The position numbers were made by a program, and so were the translations under genes. This document shows positions 12,175-22,600 of a DNA stretch of 64,000 nucleotides, one piece after another. Every line of letters begins with the position of its first letter. The first letter of the stretch is position 1. The DNA is taken from assembly GCF_005239225.2 (NCBI RefSeq), contig NC_133294.1, positions 19,729,631 through 19,793,630 on the forward strand, written 5' to 3'. This stretch comes from Populus alba (lineage: Eukaryota; Streptophyta; Magnoliopsida; Malpighiales; Salicaceae). The notes under the pieces are model-generated. The model saw only the letters and a program-made list of their open reading frames with translations. It was not told where the DNA came from and ran no database searches.

Positions 12175-13493
12175 ATGGAAATTAATGGACATGATTTCTT
12201 AGAGGAGTTAATAGCTCTAAGTAGGGAATCTTGGCAACCCACTCCAAATTATCCAGCAGAAATGAATGAGCTTTTCTCTGGTAGTTTTAACCATGGTTGC
12301 TTTGAAGAAATCCCAGCTACACTCCCACAAACTTCTTTCTGTCCTGAAGGATTAATTTCATCTCCTCTTAAACAAGACTTCAACAACTACTACTTTAATG
12401 AAGTCTTCTGCCCATTTGGTGATGAGTTCTCAGCACCACAGTTCACAGATGAGTTCTCTTCGGCCCCGCAATTCACCGATTCTTCCTATAACACGCTTGA
12501 CACACCACCATTTCCTGTTCAAGACGATACTCCAATGTCCATGATGGAAGATGAGGAGCTGGGTCTGCTTGCTAATGATCAACAGAATTTGCAGATGCAG
12601 GGTACTTGCAAAGTTGAGCCCATTCAGTCCCCGGAGGTGTCGGCTTTCAATGCTGGTATCTGTCCAGAAAGAAAGATTAGAGGCAAGAAGATGGAGGGGC
12701 AACCATCAAAGAACCTAATGGCCGAGAGAAGGCGAAGAAAGAGGTTAAATGACCGGCTTTCAATGCTAAGATCAATTGTTCCTAAAATCAGCAAGGTAAA
12801 GATTGATTCAATTAGTGACTGTGTGAAAAATTCATCTTCATTTAAAGGCTAATTTGGTTGTTTCAATGCAATTTGTCAATAGATGGACAGAACATCAATA
12901 CTTGGAGACACAATAGATTATATGAAGGAACTATTGGAGAGAATCAACAACTTGCAACAAGAGATTGAAGTGGGTTCGGAGGAGTTGAAGATGATTAGCA
13001 TTTTCAAGGACACAAAACCTAATGAAATTGTTGTGAGAAATTCACCAAAGGTATGCACTCTGAGGCCTGCACTAATCCATGTATAAGACTCCCAATAAAA
13101 GGCTGAGCATCGCTGAACAGACATTTCTTTCAATATTTGCCTTGCAGTTTGAAGTGGAAAGAAGAAACGAGGATACAAGGATTGATATTTGCTGTGCAAC
13201 AAAGCCAGGGTTATTGCTATCATCAGTAACAACATTAGAAACATTAGGCCTTGAGATTCAGCAGTGTGTGATTAGTTGTTTCAATGACTTTACAATGCAA
13301 GCTTCTTGCTCAGAGGTACAAATTCAATTCGTTGCTATATGGGTTAATTCTTCTTGTGTAAGATTAAGAAGTTGCTAATTTGTATTCTTTCTTGTGATGA
13401 TAACAGGAATTGGAGCAGAGAGCACTAATAAGTTCTGAAGACATAAAACAGGCATTGTTTAGAAATGCAGGATATGGAGGGAGATGCCTGTAG
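12175..13493 (+). CDS. bHLH transcription factor, bHLH93/bHLH61-like
   Basis: Nuclear DNA-binding regulator of the plant bHLH subfamily that contains Arabidopsis bHLH93 and bHLH61 and is related to ICE1. Four exons: 12175-12795, 12883-13050, 13148-13315 and 13407-13493. The three introns (87, 97, 91 bp) are GT-AG and all phase 0; the product is 347 aa. Visible parts are an N-terminal acidic [15 protein letters not shown] motif, an acidic Ser/Pro-rich region, a KVEP motif at about 146-149, the basic region and first helix ([16 protein letters not shown], about 180-195), the loop, the second helix (MDRTSILGD, from 208), and a C-terminal ACT-like fold (about 264-335, [13 protein letters not shown]). 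The usual basic-region His is Asn180, as in the ICE1-type group; Glu184 and Arg187 are kept, so E-box binding is expected. The intron after PKISK splits the bHLH. Residues 83-102 hold a small duplication (DEFSAPQFT twice). The start is the first ATG after the GA tract. Exact orthology is inferred. Confidence 0.95.
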
Positions 13494-16100
13494 ACAGTAA
13501 AGGAGTAGAAAAGGGAGGAAATTGCAGTGAAGTCTTTTTTAAGAGACATTTTCAAATCTCTTTTATTTCAAAGAGGTTTTCAAGTGAGGGAGTTGTTAAC
13601 TTCACTTTTTTAAAATAAGTTGCGTCTGCTCATCAGAGCTATGCATTATCTACTTCAATGTGAGATCTTTATTAATCCAATTGCTTTGATATCATGAGAT
13701 TGTTATTTCTTTTCTCTCCTTTTGTGTGTGTGCCGGGGGGGGGGGTGTTGGGGGGATTCAGAGCTTATCAGTAATTGGAAGCTTACGTAAGGAGGGATTT
13801 CTTCTTGCCGATTTCTATTTTGTGGATGTGGAATTTCCCGGCAATTATAGTGGAATAACATATTACTGTGAGTGTTTGCTAATAATGTATGGAATATGCA
13901 GTTGCCGTCCCCCGAATCTTCTGTTAACAAATTTAGGATGAAGCAATCACTTGGAAATGGGATTTTCCAACACAAGTATAAGATGATTGCAGTCTTTTTG
14001 CCTTGTGTTTTCCAAACATGTCAGTACCCCTGCTTGATTACTTATCTAGAGCTAGAATAACTAAAAGCTTTCCATCTTTAGATAAAACAGAGGACTCGTT
14101 TGCAAGCTAGGATAGTTTCCAGGATTTTCAGAATTTATCATTCAAAACAGAATTCAGATGTTACAATTAGAGAACAGCATGTCCACTGAAGTAATCTGTT
14201 CCCAGCCTTATCAGCATGTTATACTTGGTAGTTTGTAGATTACAAAGATAGAACAAGAAAAGAATAAAATCCAAAGGGATCTTGATGAGTATCGCTGAGC
14301 AGATTTCTCAGGTACCTGTAACCAATTCGGGAAGTATAGGCCTAGACAACCGACTCGTAAGATTCTACATTTTCATCACCAATAGCTGATAAGACATTGC
14401 AATCAAACTCATTTATAAAGACAATTTGATTAAATTCAAATGTGTTGTGGAAGCTGAACTTTATCTCCAAAGAGCACTAAAAAAGAGGACCATCTACAAA
14501 TGGAACTAAATTATGCAATTAGTAGGCCATCATAAAGCTTATTGATGTGTCATTGCCACATAAAATAGATTCTGACAATATAATAAACTTGCCTTTTCTC
14601 CTATTTCGTAAAATCAGTTTGTCTTGTCCTCCCATACTTTTAGCTGGTGTATGCTCTCATGAGGGATATATATCTGATTGACCCCAAACATGGCCCTGGA
14701 CTCGCTGTGCCGCCTTTAACTGTTGAAGATTCTTTGAAATGACCCGGGAAATGACCCGACTTTTTCAGTGAAGCCCCAATTATGAATCTCTGTGCTGCAT
14801 AAAGTCCCTCGCAGCAAGAAGAAACTGAGACATTTCCCAACAGAAGAAGGAAGATGCTGGGATATTTCCATGCAAAGAGCAATAAATACATGTACCTCTT
14901 GCAGATCTGTATTCTTGGTTTATTAGATCATGCTGAGGATTGAAAAAGATGATTCAACCTGACATGCATATCATAAATCTCATGAACTAGACACTGTAGG
15001 CTTGTCCTGGACACCATGTCGAACCATGTGCGTTCCATAGAGAACCAGGTGAGTTTCATTGGTGACTAGTCGCGATATTGAAGTAACAATATAAAGCCCT
15101 ATCTTTTGTTAATGGAGATCTTTCCTTGCTAGAGGACACATATGAGAGGGGTCCCTTTAGTCCTAAGAAACCAATGGTCAAGATCTCCGGCCATACTTTC
15201 CTCCCGATTGGATGCTGCAGTGGTGCCTTTTCCAAAGCCAGGCTGAAACTTTACATGTTGCAAGAGATAACGACGTAATTTCGGACCTTTAAGAATCTTT
15301 AGGGGGCAAAAAATTAAAAAAAACCTTGTTTTATAGTGTGACGTACAGTTTTTACACGACTCTCAGACACCACATTTAGCGGTGATAGAGTTTATCGATT
15401 CCTAAAGTTCTTTACATCAGAGAAAAAAACTATAGTTTTCAAGCATTAAGATTAATTCCCTTTATTGTAGAGAAAATTACAAACAAAACTTTGATGTATT
15501 CTTAAAGGCCTTCGTACCATCAGTTCTGTTCTAGTTTGTTTAAATACAAAAAAAAAGAAATTAATAAAATCTTGATTAAATTTAAATTTAAAAACTACAT
15601 AGAAAAAAGAATTAAAAAGCACAAGGGAAATAAATAAAATTATGAAAGAATAGTTTATGAAACTAATTTGGAATTCGGACCTGAAAACAAAAATAGTTGT
15701 AAGCTAATTGCCCCTATATAGTTAGGCATTTAGAATAATCTGTTTAAATTTAAGTTTGATACAACAATTAAATCAAAAATTATATTTATTTGTATTAAAT
15801 TACATGTTGGACTTGTTCGAAGCTCCTCAAAACCTAGAAATTCTTGATAATTAAGGAAGTAATGTAATAAAAATAGTTTTGCCAAGAATAATGAAGGCGA
15901 TGTCCCCATGTTAGTCCCCCTCGTTCTTGATTTAATTGGAAAAAAAAAATTAACTCCTTCATCCCAAAAAATAGATACTTTTAATATGGTGTTCTTACCA
16001 ATTTATGCGTGAGATAGCTCACTCCTAATATCTTAAATTCTATTTTAGCAAATATATTTTTATATAATTGTTTTTAATTTACGCAAAACTTTTTAAAAAC
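13494..16100. other. bHLH 3' flank and intergenic DNA
   Basis: The first ~200 bases are the probable bHLH 3' UTR; no clean AATAAA is seen. A G-run of about 11 bases lies at 13735-13745, followed by another short G-run. From 13.9 to 15.3 kb composition is balanced, but no frame resembles a known protein; the 83-codon minus frame at 14640-14891 has a hydrophobic start but no other support. From 15.3 kb the DNA becomes AT-rich. Confidence 0.45.
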
Positions 16101-17220
16101 CAAAATATCAATGTAATATTAAAACATCTTTTAAAATGTTGACAACTTTAATTGATGTATATCGGCATTCCTAACAACAATATCTTGATCAATAGTTACA
16201 TTGGTAATTTTATGAGATTGACCCAACCTCTTGAGAATATATTTGATTTGGATGACACATCCACACATAAACCCTCTTAACATCAATTTCAACAAATTGT
16301 TAAAACTTTTTATCCATTGGTTTAATCTCAATCTACTCACTAACTTTAATATGTTACTTAAATCTCATCCTTACTTTATGTTTTGGTTTTTCAATATGTT
16401 TAGCAACTTCAAGTTGTTTATTTAGAGTTTTGTTAGCTTTACCAACATCTTATTTTATAAGAGATTGCTACGAAATTTAAACTGTTTTTTTCCTTGTTAC
16501 TAACACTAAATTTACTCACTTCGCTCTACAACATCCTAAAAGAATTGAATCTTTCACTATTGGTAGCCTTTTTTTTCATTAGTATCTCATCCTTTAATGT
16601 TATATTGCTTGCCTCAATCAGTATAAATAGCAAATGTACTCCTATCCTTCCTTGGATTGCTAACTTTACCCCACTTGAAAATCTCACCACCTACTAATTC
16701 TTCATCTCCTAAAGTCAATTATGTTACACTAGCCTTTGAAACTTGGTGTTATATTTGTTGACGGATTTACTTCTTTACGATCAACCTTGATATCGTTGAA
16801 ATAAATATTATTTGTAATCATAAGGAATAAATCTTTTTTGTGAATCATCTACCTCATATATATCTATGACATAATAGGTTGTCTTCCCTCTCTTTAGCTT
16901 AAACAAGACAAGTTTTGTCATCTTCTTTTCTATAATACTGACATATTTCCTAACCCTGTCACATTTGATGATCCAATCAAAGAACTTTTTTATGTCCATA
17001 TATCAATTGATGGTAAGGGTTTTTACTTTTATCTATAACTTGTTCATTTGTTATCTCTTGTAATGTGGTGGTTTGCCATCATCTACCAAACCCCCATGAT
17101 CCTGATTAACCTCATCTTTACCAACACCCTCCACATAGAAAGTGGTTGTCTGGGTGGATCTTCATAGATAGGTTCGGGGTTAGGTAACTCTCTAAGCATG
17201 TTCTTCTACTCTTCGTGATC
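16100..17220 (-). mobile_element. Decayed Ty3/gypsy gag fragment (putative)
   Basis: The minus-strand frame at 16808-16999 (63 codons) contains the order of features typical of plant Ty3/gypsy Gag: a KFFDWI segment (family: EFLDWL), a hydrophobic/basic KLVLFKLKRG segment (family: KLVAxRLRG), an aromatic pair (YY in place of the usual WW), and RFIPYDY (family: RFLPPDY). Another minus frame at 16131-16340 may belong to the same fossil, but I cannot align it. No protease, RT or LTR could be defined nearby. The frame is short, interrupted and lacks zinc-knuckle residues, so it is inactive. An unrelated chance frame cannot be excluded. Confidence 0.4.
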
Positions 17221-17781
17221 CCTTTTATGTGCCTCCTACTAGCGAAACTAGATGTTCCAAGCTATTTGACATTGCTACCATTTTTTGCTCTTAATTATCT
17301 AGCTTTTGTGATTATATTAGTTTCACTACCTCTTGAGCTCTTCACAACTTCAATCTTCCTTAATCTCACCAAATTTCAGTCTAATATAATTGTTAGATAA
17401 AAAATTATGCTTGTTTTTATTGGATTGCATGTTGAACTCTTTTCAAAATAATCAACATCTAAAAAATCTTAATAGTTAAGAAAATAAAATAATAAAAGTA
17501 ATTGTGCCAAAAATAATGAAGATAATGTGACTAAAAAAATAAAGGCATGATTTCAAAAACCATCAATCTTGACAATAAATAAAATGAAACGAAGTTGATT
17601 ATTTTCTTAGGAATAAAATTGTAAAATATTATAAATTACCTTTCCAATAAGTGAAATTAAGTGTTCCATTTTTTCTTGTAAGAGATCATAGAGATTTGGC
17701 AAAATCTAAGGATTTATATGAAGGGAGGCTATCTTGCATGCCAATTCTTCAAATGATAATTTAGTTTTTGTTGGTGATATG

Positions 17782-17942
17782 CTCTTTGTCTTACCTTTAT
17801 TTTTAAAAAACTACCACCGTACGGAAATTTAATAAGAAAACTAGGTCAAGTGAAATGAAGCTCTCTTTGTCTTACCTTTATTTTTTTGAAACTACTACCG
17901 TATGGAAATTTAATAAGAAAACTAGGTCAAGTGAAATGAAGC
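17782..17942. repeat. 81-bp tandem duplication
   Basis: CTCTTTGTCTTACCTTTATT begins at 17782 and again at 17863, exactly 81 bases apart. The two copies stay alignable without gaps to the end (AGTGAAATGAAGC) and differ at only a handful of positions, mostly in the central T/A run. This is a recent unequal or slippage duplication in non-coding DNA. Confidence 0.9.
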
Positions 17943-18319
17943 ATGGGCCTAACTTTTAAGCAGATGCTAATCTCACTACAAATCAAAAAAGTCCATCGAG
18001 GGCAAAAAAACAAATTATACGTCTAATGACATTTTAGTTGTTTTACTATACTCAAATAATAAAAATATATATGCTCCTGATCAATCCTTTAATGACTCAT
18101 GGGTCTTGTGAAAAAACCTAAATACCTCCAACATTCGGGTATTTGATATTTTAGAAAAAGAAAAAAGATGTTATTGCATTGTTACAATGAACAATGCAAA
18201 TGATTCTATGCCTACAATGTTTTTCATTGCCTAATCAGATTTTGTTGATAAGAATTGTCACACTCGAATATCGCGGCAATCAATTAAAATTCATTGAATG
18301 AAAAAAAAAAAAAAAAACA

Positions 18320-20345
18320 AATATCTGACATCTTGTTCTTTGAAGGTAAATGTTTGGTTTAAGGAGTCTTCACCTAGTATTAATTCACTAAGAACCATAA
18401 CTGGTCATTTAAGATTTTATGGTACGGGACTAGTTACGAGAAAGCAAAAATGCTATTACCTTATAAGCGTCCTACCTGAGACAGACTGTATTGTTGGTTG
18501 TCTAAAATTGCTAAGAATTTATTCTTTTTTTTTATTATTCTTGTTATCATGTTCCTGACTTTGACGTCAGTGAACAATTCTACGAATATTTTTAACTTGG
18601 TATTAATAAATATTACACAAACCCAAAAAATATGAGTTATTCCTGAATATGACGTTCGTTAGTTGGTTCGTAAAATCTTGAATTGTTAATGAAGAAAAAA
18701 CAATTTTTCTAGGCCAATTTCTTTTGTTTAACCTTTTTTTGTTATTTGCTCTTTTTAGATTAAAAATAAAAAAACATTGTCTAGTGGATTTCCTTTTAAT
18801 AATAATGGTCCATAAGTTAAACACATAGCAGAAAAGTACACAATGCAAAGAAAAATAATAAAATGAAATGTGAGGGGCCATAAATAAATCAACGAAAATC
18901 TCCAAATATTTCTGTAAATTTTTTATATATATAAAAAAAAAGATTCATTTGACCAGATATTAAAATAAAAAAAGAAATATAATACATGGAAAAGATACAA
19001 GAATATCTTTTACTAAACACACCCTTAGCAAATAGCTATTTGAACCGATTAGGCTTGAGGTCCAAACTCAGCCCCCTCTTGTTTTGCTAGGCTGGGCCAG
19101 ATTCAGCCAGCCTGCAAAACAAGGAGAGAGAGAGAGTGATAGACTAGAAGAGCATTTGGCTTCAGAATACTTTTTTTTTTCTTTTTAAAGAAAGAAAAAA
19201 AAAAAAGCCAATTACCGACAAAGAAAACAACTGGATTGATCCTGTAAAGGTAGCATAACTGAAAGGGTTGTTGGATAGTAATGGTGCATTACAACATAAA
19301 GGCCCAAGCCCGGTTACTGGTTAAGGCCAGTAACCTGTTGATTCTGTCTCTGCAAGCGTGCGTGAGCTTCACGCACGCTTGCCACACCGAAGAGTGAATT
19401 AAATTTGCAAGGAGAGGAGTGCTTACCTAGGTTTTTTTGCAGACGTCTTGGACGAAGAATCGGCAGGCGCTTGTCGCGGGTGAAGCCTCTGTCTTTGGCT
19501 TCCTTTTGTTCTCTCCGTTCCTGCTCCTCTAGTCACTTCTCTCAGTCTCTTTTCTATTTCGATTTCTTCTTCCTCTGTTTTTTTTTTGTTCTCTCTTCCT
19601 CCTCTTGATTCGTTGCGTCCTCTGCCTTTTATAGGCTTTTCTTGCGCAAAACTGATCCTTATCTTCCCCTGGACACTGATCTTCATGTGGAAATAGAACT
19701 TGAGAGTCCGTGTTTTGGTTGGATTGGGACACCAACAGTACTGCCAATGCTGGTTATGGCGGCGAAGGAAACGGCAACGAACTGAGAAACTGGTGATGGA
19801 AGTCGTGGGAATTGCAATGTGTCTTTGAGTTGCCTGTCTGGGCGGCAGTCGATATTTCCTTAGCAGGGGGGCTCCTCTGTTTCCAGAGGAAGAAGACGAA
19901 GAAAGGAAATGAAAACGACGCCGTTTCTTGGCTGGAGCGGCCGTTTTTCAATTTGATCCACGAAGTTTCAACATTTTTTAAGCGGACCCCTGAATAATTA
20001 GACCCCTGCCTTTCGGAGAAGTTTACAAAACAGTCCTTGACTTCCAATTTAAACCTTAATTGAATCTTCAACTTTTAATTCTTTAGAAATTACCCCTGCA
20101 AAAATCAGACTCCCTGTAGTACTCCCACCTTTTCATTTTGGTCCTTGAACTTTAATTGCTTACAATAACATAAATCAATCCCAGACTTTGATATTTCTCC
20201 AGTTAAACCTCTAATTTTATTCATTAAACTAATTTAAAGTTTAATTAAATCTCTAAACTTATTAATTCTTCAATTAAGCTTTTGATATCATTAATTAAAC
20301 CTATTCAAAGTTTAATATTATCATCAAAATAATTAATTCTTAGGT
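18320..20345 (+). repeat. ~2-kb dispersed repeat, copy 1 (LTR/leader-like)
   Basis: This segment aligns along its length, in the same orientation and order, with 20738-22600. Shared landmarks are TTTATGGTACGG (18416), the GTCTAAAATTGCTAAGA motif (about 18500), a TTACTGGTTAAGGCCAG segment, a GC-rich hairpin (19352-19382), a pyrimidine-rich stretch (19480-19640), a CGCCGTTTCTTG-like motif, and an AT-rich tail of 'CTTTGATATTTCTCCAGTTAA' type lines. The 'GGTACGGGACTGGTTACG ... GTCTAAAATTGCTAAGAG' theme is one I associate with leaders/LTRs of plant Tat/Ogre-type gypsy elements; that assignment is inference. Open frames inside it come from pyrimidine-rich low-complexity DNA and are not credible proteins. 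Confidence 0.6.
19352..19382. other. Perfect GC-rich inverted repeat (14-bp arms, 3-nt loop)
   Basis: GCAAGCGTGCGTGA and its exact reverse complement TCACGCACGCTTGC are separated by GCT. The stem would be very stable in RNA or single-stranded DNA. It sits inside repeat copy 1, and a decayed form (GCGTGCG/CGCACGC arms) lies at the matching place in copy 2, near 21493-21520. Confidence 0.85.
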
Positions 20346-20737
20346 GTTAAAGATTTATAGTCCAATAATATATTTTTTAATGATGATAAACAATTCACGC
20401 AGTAAAAACTAAAAAGATAAAGATGACAATTAATATCATCCCTCCTGTTACAGACAATATATATCGTAAAATATAAGAAGCCCCCGTACCGATGTGCTTG
20501 TTTAGCATATACCCAAATTATAACATGGCAAGATAAGTTTATTATCGTAAAATATTAAACATATGCCATTAGTAATATCACAAATAACATTTAAAACATG
20601 ACATGCCATAATAATCCAAGGGTTAATTCATGCACATTACAAATCATATTTTCAAAAATAATATGCAAGTATCATGCCGCACCCGATATCATGATGACTT
20701 TTAAAAATTCAAACGCAAAAAGATAGGCTTTTGATAT
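20346..20737. other. Spacer between the two ~2-kb repeats
   Basis: About 390 bases that have no clear partner in the second repeat. It is AT-rich with two direct ATCGTAAAATAT motifs (about 20463 and 20545). No coding potential. If the two repeats are LTRs of one element, this would be what is left of the internal region, but I find no primer-binding site or polypurine tract to prove it. Confidence 0.4.
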
Positions 20738-22600
20738 TTTGTTGTTAAATGAGAAATGTCTCATTTAAGAGTCATCATCACCTGATATTATGGTTGCTAG
20801 AAACCCCAACTGGCCAACATAAATTTTATGGTACGGAACTGGTTACATGAAATGGAAAACATTACCTCTTAATAATATCCTACTTGAGGCATGCTGTATT
20901 GGTGGTCTTGTCTAAAATCGCTAAGAGTTTGTTTTTCTTCCATTCCCATGGTCTTCCTGTAATATTGCAGACTTTGGTATTAGTGAATATTAATTTATGA
21001 ATTTTTCAAAATCTAGTGCTGGTAAATATTGTATAGCTCGAAAAATATGGTATTCTTGACTCTAACGCCAATGAATAAACCCGTAAAATTTGGACTAGAA
21101 GAAACTATATTTTTTATTTTATATATATATTTTTTAGATAAAAAAAGGAAATAAGTGTTGCTTATCATATCCACATTCCACAACAAAAGTCACAAATAGA
21201 ATATACCGCAAAAACTAAAAAAAAAAAAAAAGATTGCGAGAAAGCCATAAATAAATCAACAAAAAAATTTAATTTTTTCTGGAATTTTATAATATCAAAA
21301 GGTGCTTGTTTGGCTCTATACCAAAATAAAGGGATATAAAATAAAATAAGGAGGGAAAGGCATAAGGGCCTGAGGCCCAGCCTGGTCTTAGTATTTGCCG
21401 GGTCCGGTCCGGTCCGTACAGGCTGGGTTCGACCCAGCTGTCCAATCCAGTCACTAGTTCAAGCAAGTGACCCTGCTGGCCATAGTCAGCATGCGTGCGT
21501 GAAATGCTCCCGCACGCTTGTTACAGTAGATGGTTAATTAAAAATCAAGGTAACAGTGCCAAGTGAATTGAATTGAGAGCGGGGGAAGAAAGAACGCTTA
21601 CCTGGGGGACGTTCTGGACAAAGATGCTGCGGACTTCTTGCTGGGATTCTCGAATTCCCTCCTCTCTTCTTCTGCTCCGTCATCTTTCTTTTATGTTCCT
21701 TGTTTTCCTCTTCGTCCCCTTCTCCCTCTACTGTTTTTTTCGTGTTCTCTCCCCTCTCTGTATCTTCTCTGTGTTTTCTCCTCTCGTCCGCCCCTCAGTT
21801 TTTTTTGCCTTTCTGTTCTCTCTGTCCTCTGGTTCTGGTCTCCTGTTCTCGTGTTTGTTCCTTCTCTTTCGTCTCTCTCTTCTGGTTCTTTTTTTTTTCT
21901 CCTCTCCATGTTCGTGGCCCTCTCTCTGGCTTTTATAAAAGCCAGAGAATGCCATGCGATCGCCTCCAGATAATGAGGCGACCTTGTAGGAATTTTATTG
22001 CAGGAGTAACGGTCGGCGACGCATCGTGGGGGCGAGGCGTCCGTTTTTCTTCCTGGTCTGATGAGATGAAGAAGATGAATAGTGTTCTTTGAAACAGCGC
22101 CGTTTCGCCCCTTAATGGATATGGCGAATTTCAGTTGCCCCCCTGGAGCTCTGACGTTTTTCAATCGGACCCTTATTCATGGAAAACCTGCGCTTGTTTT
22201 TAATTTTGCCCTGGATCAATTGCAACTGGGCCCCTGAAATTTAGCACCATTTACAAAACAGTCATTGGTTTATCAAGTATTCAATTAAGTTCGTAGTTGA
22301 CTCATCAACTTTTGATTCTTTCAAAATTACCCCTAGAAAAATCAATTAAACTCAGTATAGTATCTCCGACTATTCACTTTGATCCTTGAACTTTAATTTA
22401 TTTCAAAAATGACTCAACTTAGCCCCAAACTTTGATATTTCTTCAGTTAAGCCCATGATTTCATTAATTAAAGTAAATTAAAGTTCAATTAAGTCCCTAA
22501 GCTTATCAATTCTTCAATTAAGCTCTTGATTTTATTAATTAAACTAATACAAAGTTTCATTAAGTCCTCAAACTTATTAATGATTTCAATTTTTGACCAA
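20738..22600 (+). repeat. ~2-kb dispersed repeat, copy 2 (LTR/leader-like)
   Basis: Direct partner of 18320-20345. It keeps a fuller version of the start (AAGAGTCATCATCACCTGATATT, then AACCCCAACTGG, TTTATGGTACGGAACTGG, and GTCTAAAATCGCTAAGAGTT at about 20914), a degraded hairpin near 21493-21520, a long pyrimidine-rich stretch (about 21640-21930), CGCCGTTTCG, and the AT-rich tail (GATCCTTGAACTTTAATTTA). The best matching blocks differ noticeably from copy 1, so the pair is old. Overlapping frames of 110-160 codons on both strands at 21573-22164 follow from the C/T-rich DNA and are rejected as genes. Confidence 0.6.

Noticed and set aside
12796..12882. Read-through of bHLH exon 1 giving a 225-aa product
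   Set aside because: Splicing at 12795/12883 rejoins the bHLH second helix (PKISK then MDRTSILGD), as in the family.
19405..19747. Frames in the C/T-rich part of repeat copy 1
   Set aside because: Same low-complexity cause as in copy 2, and the frames are not kept between the two copies.
21573..22164. Several overlapping frames of 110-160 codons on both strands
   Set aside because: They come from a pyrimidine-rich low-complexity tract in a repeat. The translations are Ser/Leu/Phe-rich one way and Arg/Glu/Lys-rich the other, with no family resemblance.
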